A DNA stretch of 7,151 nucleotides from Dehalococcoidia bacterium (GCA_012270525.1 JAAXIE010000192.1:1-7151); one strand, 5' to 3'. Positions 1 to 7,134 are shown, numbered from the stretch's first letter. The notes: a model not told the origin generated them from the letters alone. Made by a program: numbers and translations.

Positions 1-16
1 AGTCTTCTGCTGCCAC

Positions 17-1417
17 TTACCATTCCCGGATGTCAACGAAGTGCCCGGCAATGGCTGCTGCTGCCGCCATCTGGGGGCTGACCAGGTGGGTGCGCCCGCC
101 TTTACCCTGGCGCCCCTCGAAGTTGCGGTTGGAAGTGGAGGCGCAGCGCTGGCCGGGATCGAGAATGTCGGGGTTCATGCCCAAGCACATGGAGCAGCCA
201 GCCACCCGCCAGTCGAACCCAGCGTCCTTGAAGATTGCGTCCAGCCCCTCGGCCTCGGCTTCGGCTTTCACCCTGGCCGAGCCAGGGACGACCATGGCGT
301 ATACTCGCGGGTTGACCTGCCGTCCCTTGACAACCTCGGCTGCTGCGCGGAGGTCCTCCAGACGGCTATTGGTGCAGGAACCGAGGAAAACACGGTCGAT
401 CTGGATTTCCTGGATTGGTTTGTCAGGTTCGAGATCCATATATATGAGAGCTCGTTCGGCTGCTTCACGGGCTCCTGGGTCCTCCAAGGACGCGGGGTCG
501 GGTACGCGGGCGGTGACTGGGGCCACCATGCCGGGGTTGGTGCCCCAGGTGACGAAGGGTTGCAGACTGGGGGCGTCGATTTCCACGACCTTGTCGTAGG
601 GGGCCCCGGCTTCGGTGGGAAGGGTGCGCCACTCGGCGATGGCCTTCTCCAGCGACTCGCCCTTGGGTGCGAAAGGACGGCCCTTCACGTACTCGAAAGT
701 GGTCTCGTCGGGGGCTACCATTCCGGCCCGCGCTCCGCCCTCGATGCTCATGTTGCACACGGTCATACGGCCTTCCATGGAAAGGTCGCGCACGCCCTCG
801 CCGGTGTACTCGATGACGTGTCCCGTGCCCCCGTGGACCCCGATCTGGCCGATGATGCCGAGGATCAGGTCCTTTGCGGTGACGCCAAAGGGAAGGGGCT
901 TGTCCACCCGTACCTCCATGGTCTTGGGCTTGAACTGGCGGAGGGTCTGGGTGGCCAGCACGTGTTCCACTTCAGAGGTCCCGATACCGAGGGCGAAACA
1001 GCCCATGGCCCCATGGGTGGCGGTGTGGCTGTCGCCACACACCACGGTCTTGCCGGGCAGGGTATAGCCCAACTGGGGGCCTATGACGTGCACGATGCCC
1101 TGGTTCTCGTGGAACCGATCATACAGGGTGACCCCGAACTCGGCGCAGTTGGCGGACAGGGCTTCAAGCTGTCTCCTGGAAATGTCGTCGGTCACGGGGA
1201 GAGACAGGTCCCAAGTGGGGGTGTTGTGGTCGGCGGTGGCAATGGTCAGGTCGGGACGTCGCACCCTGCGCCCCGCCAGCCTCAGGCCGTCGAAGGCTTG
1301 GGGCGAGGTGACCTCGTGGACCAAGTGGAGGTCGACGTAGATGATGGAGGGACGATCCGGTTCCTCGTGCACAACGTGGGCGTCCCATATTTTCTCGAAG
1401 AGGGTCCTGGGCGGCAT
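17..1417 (-). CDS. leuC: 3-isopropylmalate dehydratase large subunit (isopropylmalate isomerase)
   Basis: This protein of 466 residues is the large subunit of the LeuCD isomerase, which converts 2-isopropylmalate to 3-isopropylmalate in cytosolic leucine synthesis. It is an aconitase-family protein of the usual LeuC length. The N-terminus [12 protein letters not shown] and the [12 protein letters not shown] block (128-139) are family hallmarks. The three [4Fe-4S] cysteine ligands are present as GSCTNSR (C348) and CSMCLG (C408, C411), nearly the positions known for E. coli LeuC. The C-terminal block [12 protein letters not shown] is intact. The ATG is chosen because AAGGAG lies 5 bases upstream (1428-1423) and the protein then starts where the family does. 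The stop is TAA. It is the last complete gene of the operon, 62 bp after leuA. The small subunit LeuD is required and should follow just beyond the left edge. I see no damage. Confidence 0.97.
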   Translation of the reverse strand: MPPRTLFEKIWDAHVVHEEPDRPSIIYVDLHLVHEVTSPQAFDGLRLAGRRVRRPDLTIATADHNTPTWDLSLPVTDDISRRQLEALSANCAEFGVTLYDRFHENQGIVHVIGPQLGYTLPGKTVVCGDSHTATHGAMGCFALGIGTSEVEHVLATQTLRQFKPKTMEVRVDKPLPFGVTAKDLILGIIGQIGVHGGTGHVIEYTGEGVRDLSMEGRMTVCNMSIEGGARAGMVAPDETTFEYVKGRPFAPKGESLEKAIAEWRTLPTEAGAPYDKVVEIDAPSLQPFVTWGTNPGMVAPVTARVPDPASLEDPGAREAAERALIYMDLEPDKPIQEIQIDRVFLGSCTNSRLEDLRAAAEVVKGRQVNPRVYAMVVPGSARVKAEAEAEGLDAIFKDAGFDWRVAGCSMCLGMNPDILDPGQRCASTSNRNFEGRQGKGGRTHLVSPQMAAAAAIAGHFVDIREW

Positions 1418-1479
1418 GATAGCTCCTTAATCAACCAGGCGTTCTCGAAAGGGCTGTGCGCACCTCGTTCAGCCCGTGG

Positions 1480-3039
1480 CTAGTCGGGAGTCGTAAGAGG
1501 CTCCGGGACCTGGCGCAGGCCTTCCTGGGCCAGCAGACGGTTGAGGGCACTGATGTACGCCTTGGCACTGGCCACCACGATGTCGGTGTCGGTGCCCCGG
1601 CCCATGTAGGTGCGGCCCTCTCGCTGTACACGTACGCTGACCTGCCCCAGGGAATCCAGCCCCTCGGTGACCGACTGCACGTTGAAGTCCACCAGCTTGG
1701 CCGGGATGCGGATAGCCCGGTCGATAGCGTTGCACACGGCGTCCACGGGCCCGTTGCCTGTGGCGGCATCGCTGTAGAGGGTGCCATCGGGACCGATCAC
1801 CCGCACGGTGGCGGTGGCTATGTCGTGGATGCCGCCGGAAAACTGCACGTGCTCTAGTTCATAGGTGACGGGCTCCATGGTCACGCGCATCTCCTCGGCC
1901 ATCAGGGCCTCGAGGTCGCGGTCGGTGACTTCCCGTTTCTTGTCGGCCAGTACCTTGAAGGACTCGAACACGCGGACGAGGTCCTCGTTGGAGAGGACGT
2001 AACCCAGGTCCTCCAAGCGGGAGCGCAAGCCAGCGCGGCCGCTGAGCTTGCCCAGCACCAAGGAGTTGCCCGCCCAGCCGATGGTGTCGGGGTCCATGAC
2101 CTCGTAGGTGGTGCGTTCCTTTAGCACGCCGTCCTGGTGTATGCCGGAGGCGTGGCGGAAGGCGTTGTCGCCCACGATGGACTTGTTGGCCTGAATGGAC
2201 ATGCCGGTAATGCGGCTGACCATGCGGCTAGTGCTGTAGATCTGGGTGGTGTCCACGTTGGTGGTCAGATTGAAGAGGTCGCGGCGGGTGTGCAGCCCCA
2301 TGATGATCTCTTCCAGGGAGGCGTTGCCTGCCCGCTCGCCGATGCCGTTGATGCAGCCTTCCACTTGGCGGGCACCGGCCTGCACCGCGGCCAGGCTGTT
2401 GGCGACGGCCAGTCCAAGGTCGTTGTGGCAGTGGACGCTGACGGTGGCCTTGTCGATGTTGGGCACGTTGCGGCGGATGTCGGCGATCAACTGGCCGAAG
2501 TCGGAAGGAATAGCGTAGCCGACAGTGTCGGCGATGTTCACGGTCTTGGCACCGGCCTCGATCACGGCTTCGAGCATCTGGTAGAGGTATTCAGGGTCTG
2601 TACGGGTGGCGTCCATGGGGGAGAACTCCACGTCGTCGCAGTAACCCCGGGCACGGGACACCATGGAGGTAGCAAGGTCGAGCACCTCTTCCCGGTTCTT
2701 GCGGAGTTGGTGGGCGATGTGGATCTCGGAACTGGAGAGGAAGACATGAATGCGGGGCTTGGCGGCGTCCTTGATGGCGTTCCAAGCTGCGTCCACGTCC
2801 ACTTCGTGGGCCCGTGCGAGTGAGGCGATTATGGGGCCCTCGACTTCCCGGGCGATGGCCTGCACGGCATCGAAATCACCGGGGGAACTGGCGGCGAAGC
2901 CAGCCTCTATCACGTCCACTTTCAGGCGGGCCAGTTGGCGGGCGATTTCCATCTTTTCTTCGCCGGTCAGGCCGGTGCCTGCCGATTGCTCACCATCGCG
3001 GAGGGTGGTGTCGAACATCATCACTTTTTCTTGAGCCAT
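1480..3039 (-). CDS. leuA: 2-isopropylmalate synthase
   Basis: This 519-residue protein condenses 2-ketoisovalerate with acetyl-CoA, the committed step of leucine synthesis. The HMGL-like catalytic TIM barrel begins with [13 protein letters not shown] (R14, D15) and contains [10 protein letters not shown] (47-56), the metal ligands HCHND (H203, H205) and [10 protein letters not shown] (231-240, N239). A linker region carries [12 protein letters not shown] (294-305). The C-terminal LeuA allosteric domain (about 385-505) has TGNGPVDAV and [16 protein letters not shown], the expected leucine-binding domain. ATG at 3039 is chosen because the protein then starts like the family. The frame stays open upstream to a GTG at 3171, but that extension is proline-rich and unlike LeuA. 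The start has only a weak GAGAG-type ribosome site, unlike its neighbours. Variations seen: SAG instead of the usual SPG after DGEQ, and GKLSGRAGL (330-338) where many homologues have GKHSGRHAF. Citramalate synthase is a less likely alternative, given the leuC neighbour and ASSPGDF motif. Confidence 0.94.
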   Translation of the reverse strand: MAQEKVMMFDTTLRDGEQSAGTGLTGEEKMEIARQLARLKVDVIEAGFAASSPGDFDAVQAIAREVEGPIIASLARAHEVDVDAAWNAIKDAAKPRIHVFLSSSEIHIAHQLRKNREEVLDLATSMVSRARGYCDDVEFSPMDATRTDPEYLYQMLEAVIEAGAKTVNIADTVGYAIPSDFGQLIADIRRNVPNIDKATVSVHCHNDLGLAVANSLAAVQAGARQVEGCINGIGERAGNASLEEIIMGLHTRRDLFNLTTNVDTTQIYSTSRMVSRITGMSIQANKSIVGDNAFRHASGIHQDGVLKERTTYEVMDPDTIGWAGNSLVLGKLSGRAGLRSRLEDLGYVLSNEDLVRVFESFKVLADKKREVTDRDLEALMAEEMRVTMEPVTYELEHVQFSGGIHDIATATVRVIGPDGTLYSDAATGNGPVDAVCNAIDRAIRIPAKLVDFNVQSVTEGLDSLGQVSVRVQREGRTYMGRGTDTDIVVASAKAYISALNRLLAQEGLRQVPEPLTTPD

Positions 3040-3273
3040 TACGTCGTGTTCTCTCACTTTCGTGTTGTTGGGGCCCGAACGGGGCATTGCTGCTAGGGGC
3101 TTGGAGGCAACGGGCGGACTGCTTCCAAGGCCGGGTTCAGTTGGATGACAGGGGAACGCAGTCCACCACACCGAGCCCTGCCATGACCCGAGTGCGGCGG
3201 CGAACTACGCTCACCACCTCCGTAGTATGTATCGTTGGCATATGCACTGGTGGGACCATCTCTGAAATTGAGC
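3040..3273 (-). other. ilvC-leuA spacer, structured, with a possible 34-codon leader ORF
   Basis: This 234-bp gap is out of keeping with the short gaps (62, 31 and -1 bp) elsewhere in the operon. I recognise no gene, promoter or T-box in it. On the minus strand an ATG frame at 3241-3137 encodes 34 residues, 8 of them valine, and ends in TGA. It has no ribosome site in front of it, although GGAGG lies inside it. Two stems overlap downstream. One pairs GGACTGC (3164-3158) with GCAGTCC (3122-3116). The other pairs TCCAAGGCC (3132-3124, plus-strand sequence) with GGGCTTGGA (3105-3097), with one mismatch. Each uses bases inside the other, so they form either a pseudoknot or alternative structures. 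No T-run follows, so this is not an intrinsic terminator. A role in leuA translation or mRNA processing is speculation. Confidence 0.35.
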
Positions 3274-4269
3274 TTACTTGGGGTCCATCCAGGGCATCAT
3301 GCCCCGTAGGGTCCTGCCGATGTCCTCGATCTGGTGGTCGTTGGCCAGCTGGCGCTCCTGCAGGAAGCGGCGACGGCCCTCGTCGTTCTCGGCGATCCAT
3401 TCGCGAGCGAAGCTGCCATCCTGGATGTCGGCTAGGACGCGCCTCATGTTGTCGCGGACATGATCGTCGATGACGTTTCCGCCTCGGGTGTAGTCGCCGT
3501 ATTCAGCGGTATCGCTGACCGAATAGCGCATGTACTTGAAACCGCCCTGGAAAATGAGGTCGACGATGAGCTTCATCTCGTGGAGGCACTCGAAGTAGGC
3601 CAACTCCGGCGGGTAGCCGGCTTCCACCAGGGTCTCGAAGGCTGTGCGAATGAGGGAGGTGACTCCTCCGCACAGCACCGTCTGTTCGCCGAAGAGATCG
3701 GTCTCGGTCTCGTTCTTAAAGGTCGTCTCCAAAACACCGGACCCGGTGGAGCCAATGCCCTTGGCGTAGGCCAGGGTGACGTCCTTGCAGTTGCCGGAAG
3801 CGTCCTGGTGTATGGCCAACAGGGAAGGCACGCCGATGCCCTCGGTGAACAACTCCCTCATGCGGTGACCGGGAGCCTTGGGGGCCACCATGGATACATT
3901 CAAGCTGGGGGATGGGACGACCTGCCGATAGTGGATGCAGAAGCCATGGGCGAACATCAGGGTGGCATCGCTGCGTATGTTGGGTTCAATCTGCTCACGG
4001 TACACGGCGGCCTGCAGATGGTCGCGGATAAGGACCATGACGATATCCGACTGGCGCGTGACCTCGTCGACATCAGCGACGGCAAGTCCGGCTTCGCGGG
4101 CCCGCTCGCGGCTGCTGCTTTCGGGCTGCAGGCCCACCATCACGCTTTGCCCGTTGTCCTTGAGGTTCAAGGCATGGGCATGGCCCTGGCTGCCGTAACC
4201 GATGATGCCGATGGTCTTCCCTGACAGCAGAGAGAGGTCCGCATCCTGGTCGTAGTAAACGTTGACCAT
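3274..4269 (-). CDS. ilvC: Ketol-acid reductoisomerase, class I
   Basis: This 331-residue protein converts 2-acetolactate (or 2-aceto-2-hydroxybutyrate) to the dihydroxy acid using NAD(P)H and Mg2+, the second step of valine/isoleucine synthesis. The length fits the short class I family. The Rossmann domain has [13 protein letters not shown] (24-36). Catalytic residues are all visible: H108 in AHGF, K131 in APKAPGH, DLFGEQ (D191, E195) and ECLHE (E227, E231) for the two metal ions, and S252 in SVSDTAEYG. The cofactor loop after strand 2 reads [11 protein letters not shown] (46-56): the serines that bind the NADPH phosphate in class I enzymes are kept, but the usual arginine is glutamine (Q48). 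The ATG has GAGGAG 6 bases upstream. It begins 31 bp after ilvN, and the stop is TAA. NADPH use is likely but not certain. Confidence 0.97.
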   Translation of the reverse strand: MVNVYYDQDADLSLLSGKTIGIIGYGSQGHAHALNLKDNGQSVMVGLQPESSSRERAREAGLAVADVDEVTRQSDIVMVLIRDHLQAAVYREQIEPNIRSDATLMFAHGFCIHYRQVVPSPSLNVSMVAPKAPGHRMRELFTEGIGVPSLLAIHQDASGNCKDVTLAYAKGIGSTGSGVLETTFKNETETDLFGEQTVLCGGVTSLIRTAFETLVEAGYPPELAYFECLHEMKLIVDLIFQGGFKYMRYSVSDTAEYGDYTRGGNVIDDHVRDNMRRVLADIQDGSFAREWIAENDEGRRRFLQERQLANDHQIEDIGRTLRGMMPWMDPK

Positions 4270-4300
4270 TATCTACTCCTCTTGAATGGACACTGGGTGA

Positions 4301-4873
4301 CTAGACACTGCCGAGGGCGTAGCCAGCATCGCTGCTGCGATGGCCGTTGCTGGATGATGTGCTGCGCTGGCGTGGAGGCCGGCCCTCGGCGGCACCGCGC
4401 ACCATGGCGACCCGACCCGTGCGCATCACCTCGCGGATGCCGAAGGGCCTCAGCAGGTCGTACAGGGCGGTGATTTTGTCCTCGTCGCCAGTGACCTCGA
4501 TGATCAGCGAATGGGGGCCGATATCGACGATGTTGGCACGGAAGATCTCCACCAGTTGCATGATTTCGCTGCGGGTGGAAGTGGTGCAATGGACTTTTAT
4601 GAGAGCCAACTCCCTGGCCACGATCTCCATGTCCGAGAGGTCTGAGACGCGGATGACGTCGATCAACTTGTGGAGTTGCTTGGTCACCTGCTCCACGGTG
4701 TCGGAGTCGCCCTTGACGACGAAGGTCATGCGGGAGAACTCGGGCTGCTCCGAAGCTCCCACTGCGAGGCTGGTTATGTTGAACCCACGACGGCGGAACA
4801 GGCTGGACACACGGTTCAGCACGCCCGGCTTGTCCTGGACGAGGGCGGTAATGGTGTGGTGCGTTTCTTCCAT
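4301..4873 (-). CDS. ilvN: Acetolactate synthase small (regulatory) subunit
   Basis: This 190-residue protein is the regulatory subunit of acetohydroxyacid synthase. It stimulates IlvB and confers valine feedback inhibition. The N-terminal ACT domain (about 5-78) contains DKPGVLNRVSSLF and RRGFNITSLAVG; G17 and N32 correspond to the valine-site glycine and asparagine of E. coli IlvH (G14, N29), so valine sensitivity is expected. The C-terminal ALS small-subunit domain runs to about residue 160 (ELALIKV, FRANIVDIG, FGIREVMRTGRVAMVRG). Beyond it is a roughly 30-residue Ser/Arg/Gly-rich tail that most homologues lack. The ATG shares its A with the ilvB stop (TGATG, 4875-4871), which implies translational coupling and an equimolar supply with IlvB. 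The stop is TAG. The same gene is called ilvH in many genomes. Confidence 0.95.
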   Translation of the reverse strand: MEETHHTITALVQDKPGVLNRVSSLFRRRGFNITSLAVGASEQPEFSRMTFVVKGDSDTVEQVTKQLHKLIDVIRVSDLSDMEIVARELALIKVHCTTSTRSEIMQLVEIFRANIVDIGPHSLIIEVTGDEDKITALYDLLRPFGIREVMRTGRVAMVRGAAEGRPPRQRSTSSSNGHRSSDAGYALGSV

Positions 4874-5889
4874 CAGACGAGTTCCTGTACCGGCTCTTCG
4901 ATGAGTTCGTTCACGCTTTCTCCAGCGGGGATCATGGGGTACACGTTTTCTTCGGGCTCGACTATGAAGTCGATCAAGGCTGGGCCGGGGTGGCGCATGG
5001 CCTGCTCGATGGCAGCCCGCACTTGGGCCTTGTCGGTCACACGAATGCCGGGGATGCCGAAGGCATCTGCCAGTTTCACGAAGTCAGGGTTGGCGGTGTA
5101 GGCGGTGGCGGTGTAAATCTTCTCGTAGAAGAAGTCCTGCCACTGTCGCACCATGCCGAGGAAGTTGTTGTTGATGATGGCGAACTTCACCGGGATATTG
5201 TTCTCGGCTGCGGTGGCGAGCTCGCACATGGTCATCTGGAAGCCGCCGTCGCCAGCGATGGACCAGACCGGCATATCGGGTCGCCCTACCTTGGCCCCGA
5301 TGGCGGCTGGGACCTCGAAGCCCATTGCTCCCAAGCCACCGGACGTGACCAGGGTGTTGGCTTCCTCGAAGGAGCAGTGCTGGGCAGCCCACATCTGGTG
5401 CTGGCCGACGCCGGTGACGATGATGGCGCGATGGCCCATCTCTTCCGACAGTTCACGCAGCACGTACTGGGGAAGCAGCTTATCGGTCTCGCGAATCTTG
5501 AGAGAGGGGTGCTGGGCACGCAGGTCTTCCATGCGCCGGAGCCAGTCGGTGCGCGTTTGGGGCTTGACCTGGGGCATGAGGGCACCGAGGACGTTCTTGA
5601 TGTCGCCGACGATGGGGACGGTGGGGCGGACGTTCTTACCGACCTCGGAGGGGTCGATGTCGACGTGGATGATCTCCCTGGCGTTGGGGGCGAAGTCGCT
5701 CAGGCGCCCGGTAACGCGGTCGTCGAACCGCATTCCGAGGCAGATGAGCAGGTCGGCCTCGTCGATGGCCAAGCTGGCAGAGGCCAAGCCGTGCATACCC
5801 GGCATACCCACGTTCAGGGCGTGACGCGTGGGGAAGGAACTGATGCCCAGCAGCGTGGTTATGACGGGAATCTGGGCTCTTTCGGCCAA
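4873..5889 (-). CDS. ilvB: Acetolactate synthase large subunit, C-terminal part (FAD and TPP-PP domains)
   Basis: This is the remainder of IlvB after the internal stop. In-frame sequence resumes at 5958 with AERPLILAGHG, but the first possible initiation codon is a TTG at 5889, with GAGG about 8 bases before it; whether it is used is unknown. In full-length numbering it contains the central domain (about 204-350, with GMPGMHG, LGMRFDDRVTG and HVDIDPSEVGKN) and the TPP-diphosphate domain: GVGQHQMWAAQH (386-397), TSGGLGAMGFEVPAAIGAK (408-426), the metal-binding GDGGFQM (439-445) with NN at 466-467, and GMVRQWQ (471-477). GDGG and GFEVPAA differ slightly from the commoner GDGS and GFGLPAA. The stop overlaps the ilvN ATG by one base. 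A protein starting at TTG would lack the N-terminal TPP-PYR domain and should be inactive on its own. Confidence 0.7.
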   Translation of the reverse strand: MAERAQIPVITTLLGISSFPTRHALNVGMPGMHGLASASLAIDEADLLICLGMRFDDRVTGRLSDFAPNAREIIHVDIDPSEVGKNVRPTVPIVGDIKNVLGALMPQVKPQTRTDWLRRMEDLRAQHPSLKIRETDKLLPQYVLRELSEEMGHRAIIVTGVGQHQMWAAQHCSFEEANTLVTSGGLGAMGFEVPAAIGAKVGRPDMPVWSIAGDGGFQMTMCELATAAENNIPVKFAIINNNFLGMVRQWQDFFYEKIYTATAYTANPDFVKLADAFGIPGIRVTDKAQVRAAIEQAMRHPGPALIDFIVEPEENVYPMIPAGESVNELIEEPVQELV

Positions 5890-5958
5890 CTCCCGGACCT
5901 CGTCGTAGGCACGGGAGATGATGATGCCGTGTCCGGCGAGTATGAGGGGCCTTTCTGC

Positions 5959-6567
5959 TCAGGATATGAGCTGGGCTGCCTTACGTACCTGGGAGGGATG
6001 CCCCTGCAGGGAGGGGTTGTATCCGGGCAGGTCGACGGTTTCGGGGTACTCGAACTCCGCCGTCTCGAACTGGAGCACGTCCTTGGGGATGTCCACCAGA
6101 ACAGGCCCGGGCCTGCCGGTGTTGGCGATGTAAAAGGCTTCACGGATGGCGGGAGCGATTTCCTCGGCGCTCATCACGAGGTAGTTGTGCTTGGTGACGG
6201 GCAGGGTGATGCCGGTTACGTCGGTCTCCTGGAACGCGTCGCGACCGATGGCGGCGCGTCCCACCTGACCGGTGATAGCAACCATGGGGACCGAGTCCAT
6301 CTGGGCGCAGGCGATGCCGGTGACAAGATTGGTGGCTCCGGGACCCGATGTGGCCATGCAGACGCCGACGCGGCCCGTAGCCCGGGCGTAGCCGTCGGCG
6401 GCCATGGATGCGCCCTGCTCGTGCCGCACCAGGATGTGGCGCAACTGGGGGTAGCGGTGCATCACTCCGTAGAGGGGAAGAATGGCCCCGCCGGGCAGGC
6501 CAAAGACGACGTCGACTCCTTCTTGGAGCAGGCTCTCACAAACGATTTCCGAACCGGTGAGCTTCAT
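5959..6567 (-). CDS. ilvB: Acetolactate synthase large subunit, N-terminal part (TPP-PYR domain)
   Basis: These 202 residues form the N-terminal TPP-binding (pyrimidine) domain of IlvB. Visible motifs are [13 protein letters not shown] (21-33), RHEQGA with the TPP-activating glutamate E50, [18 protein letters not shown] (65-82), [17 protein letters not shown] (98-114) and [11 protein letters not shown] (154-164). The fragment ends in the linker just before the FAD-binding domain and stops at TGA 5961-5959. Alone it lacks the FAD domain and the diphosphate/Mg-binding domain and could not be catalytic. It is the first gene after the T-box leader. Start choice is firm: [17 protein letters not shown] is the family N-terminus with a good ribosome site. 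Confidence 0.85.
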   Translation of the reverse strand: MKLTGSEIVCESLLQEGVDVVFGLPGGAILPLYGVMHRYPQLRHILVRHEQGASMAADGYARATGRVGVCMATSGPGATNLVTGIACAQMDSVPMVAITGQVGRAAIGRDAFQETDVTGITLPVTKHNYLVMSAEEIAPAIREAFYIANTGRPGPVLVDIPKDVLQFETAEFEYPETVDLPGYNPSLQGHPSQVRKAAQLIS

Positions 6568-6584
6568 GGGTCTCCTTCTACTAT

Positions 6585-6620
6585 CTCCTTAGGCAAGGGC
6601 TCCTTAAGCAAGGGCTCCTT
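6585..6620 (-). repeat. Tandem 15-bp repeat carrying multiplied Shine-Dalgarno sequences
   Basis: On the plus strand, CTCCTTAGGCAAGGG (6585-6599) is followed directly by CTCCTTAAGCAAGGG (6600-6614) and CTCCTT (6615-6620): 2.4 copies with one mismatch. In the mRNA this gives AAGGAG three times (6620-6615, 6605-6600, 6590-6585). A fourth AAGGAG at 6577-6572 is the one correctly spaced for the ilvB ATG. AAGGAGCCCTT can also fold on itself (AAGG/CCTT), so the copies may pair with each other. It lies downstream of the T-box terminator, so it is present only in read-through transcripts. Confidence 0.85.
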
Positions 6621-6660
6621 GGACGGGGCCGTACTGACGCGCCCCTGGTGGATTCCTCAA

Positions 6661-6925
6661 CACAAAAGAAAAGCCCGTCCCTGAAGGGACGGGCGTGTCA
6701 GCCGCGCGGTACCACCCTTCCTTTCTCCTCTGTACAGCGTGAGCAAAGCAGAGGAGAACTGCTCCACGACTGTTAACGGTGTCGGCCGCCACGCCCTACT
6801 GTATTCAGGCGGGTCGCTCCTGGGCGAGTTCGGCATTTCGCTGCCACCGGCTTCCCACCAACCGCCGGTTCTCTGAGGCAGGGCGTGCCTACTACTCCCA
6901 TTCTCTGCGTCATATGGTTAGTAAC
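6661..6925 (-). promoter_or_regulatory. T-box riboswitch leader, leucine-type (CUC specifier)
   Basis: This leader RNA binds uncharged tRNA and lets transcription continue into ilvB. The conserved T-box sequence AGGGTGGTACCGCG is at 6718-6705. Stem I has the AGUA loop-E motif (6893-6890), an AGAGA bulge (6874-6870), an apical CCGGC/GCCGG helix around GGTTGGTGGGAA, and TGGG/CCCA below the specifier loop. The specifier reads GAA-CTC-G with CTC at 6828-6826, a leucine codon read by tRNA-Leu(GAG). The bulge UGGU would pair with an ACCA tRNA end, and A is the usual tRNA-Leu discriminator. Stem III is a perfect 10-bp helix (6758-6749 with 6732-6723). The antiterminator pairs GAAGGG (6720-6715) with CCCTTC (6688-6683), which overlaps the terminator's 5' arm, so the two are mutually exclusive. 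The 5' end is inferred from the promoter. The T-box identity is firm; leucine specificity is well supported. Confidence 0.95.
6664..6694 (-). terminator. T-box intrinsic terminator
   Basis: GCCCGTCCC (6694-6686) pairs perfectly with GGGACGGGC (6681-6673) across a TTCA loop and is followed by TTTTCTTTT (6672-6664). Its 5' arm contains the CCCTTC needed by the antiterminator, so this hairpin forms when tRNA-Leu is charged and stops transcription about 95 bases before ilvB. Confidence 0.93.
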
Positions 6926-6931
6926 TATTGC

Positions 6932-6961
6932 ATGGTACCAGCGGGTTGGGATGATTGTCAA
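6932..6961 (-). promoter_or_regulatory. Probable sigma-70 type promoter for the operon
   Basis: A perfect -35 TTGACA (6961-6956) is separated by 18 bases from TACCAT (6937-6932), which matches TATAAT at 4 of 6 positions. The TACCAT is directly preceded by TGG, giving an extended -10 (TGn). Transcription would begin near 6926-6925, a few bases before T-box Stem I, which is where a T-box transcript should start. The position relative to the leader makes this more convincing than the match alone. Confidence 0.7.
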
Positions 6962-7069
6962 CGAGCACCGCGTCGCGAGTGAGCCGAACTTGTGCTGATT
7001 GCTAGCACGGACGGGCCATCCCCGGTTGCAGCCTGCCCGGGTTGACGGGAGCAGGGGTTGGTGGAAGTA

Positions 7070-7089
7070 GCCGGAACACTTGTTCCGGC
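7070..7089. promoter_or_regulatory. Inverted repeat with GAAC-N4-GTTC core, possible repressor operator (SOS-box-like)
   Basis: GCCGGAACA (7070-7078) and TGTTCCGGC (7081-7089) are perfect 9-bp arms around CT. The core GAAC-ACTT-GTTC has the GAAC-N4-GTTC form of the LexA (Cheo) box known from Bacillus and actinobacteria. Further GAACA copies lie at 7100, 7110 and 7140, and CGGAACACTT occurs at both 7072-7081 and 7138-7147, so the site belongs to a cluster. It sits over 100 bp upstream of the operon promoter, so a target to the right is more likely than ilvB. LexA is a guess; the dyad itself is certain. Confidence 0.4.
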
Positions 7090-7112
7090 ATTCATAGCTG
7101 AACATGATGGAA

Positions 7113-7134
7113 CAGATAGCCTCTTGCGTATCTG
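7113..7134. repeat. Short inverted repeat
   Basis: CAGATA (7113-7118) and TATCTG (7129-7134) are perfect 6-bp arms 10 bases apart, roughly one helical turn, as in some operator sites. It lies between two GGAACA motifs. The arms are short enough to occur by chance. Confidence 0.25.

Larger units (their letters stand above)
4873..6567 (-). pseudogene. ilvB: Acetolactate synthase large subunit, interrupted by an in-frame TGA
   Basis: Read as one frame, this is 564 codon positions, the normal length of an acetohydroxyacid synthase catalytic subunit, the TPP/FAD/Mg enzyme that makes 2-acetolactate from two pyruvates. Everything is collinear with the family except codon 203 (5961-5959), which is TGA. 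The flanking sequence reads [23 protein letters not shown], normal for the start of the central FAD-binding domain, so no bases are missing or added. ATG at 6567 has AAGGAG 4 bases upstream. The final stop is also TGA and is overlapped by the ilvN start, so TGA is apparently read as stop here. A CGA (Arg) or AGA codon one change away is a plausible ancestor. Alternatives to a true pseudogene are a sequencing or assembly error (quite likely in a housekeeping gene whose remainder is undamaged) and read-through. The two halves are described separately. Confidence 0.85.

Noticed and set aside
1..16. Possible leuD start: a GTG at 16-14 directly after the leuC stop, reading M-A-A-E-D.
   Set aside because: Only five codons are visible, there is no clear ribosome site, and they do not match a LeuD N-terminus I can recognise. 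leuD is expected here but cannot be supported from 16 bases.
41..1483. A 480-codon plus-strand open frame antisense to leuC, with similar ones over leuA (2137-2823) and ilvC (3460-4224).
   Set aside because: The same codon-register effect explains all of them; the minus-strand genes have clear family motifs and ribosome sites.
3073..3088. GCCC/GGGC hairpin in the ilvC-leuA spacer as a terminator.
   Set aside because: The stem is only about 4 bp and no T-run follows, so it should not terminate transcription.
3040..3171. N-terminal extension of LeuA by 44 residues from a GTG at 3171.
   Set aside because: The extension is proline-rich, has no LeuA similarity I recognise, and the family start [16 protein letters not shown] is at the ATG at 3039.
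5959..5961. Selenocysteine at the internal ilvB TGA.
   Set aside because: The site is not a cysteine or redox position in acetolactate synthases, and I saw no convincing selenocysteine-insertion stem right after it.
4990..6684. A 564-codon plus-strand open frame antisense to ilvB.
   Set aside because: Its codons are in exact register with the ilvB codons on the other strand. In that register an antisense stop needs a TTA, CTA or TCA sense codon, which GC-rich genes avoid. The product is Gly/Val/Asp/His-rich and resembles no family, and the frame runs into the T-box terminator.
6773..7105. Minus-strand 110-codon open frame upstream of ilvB.
   Set aside because: It lies across the promoter and T-box Stem I, whose RNA structure explains the sequence; the product has no recognisable family.
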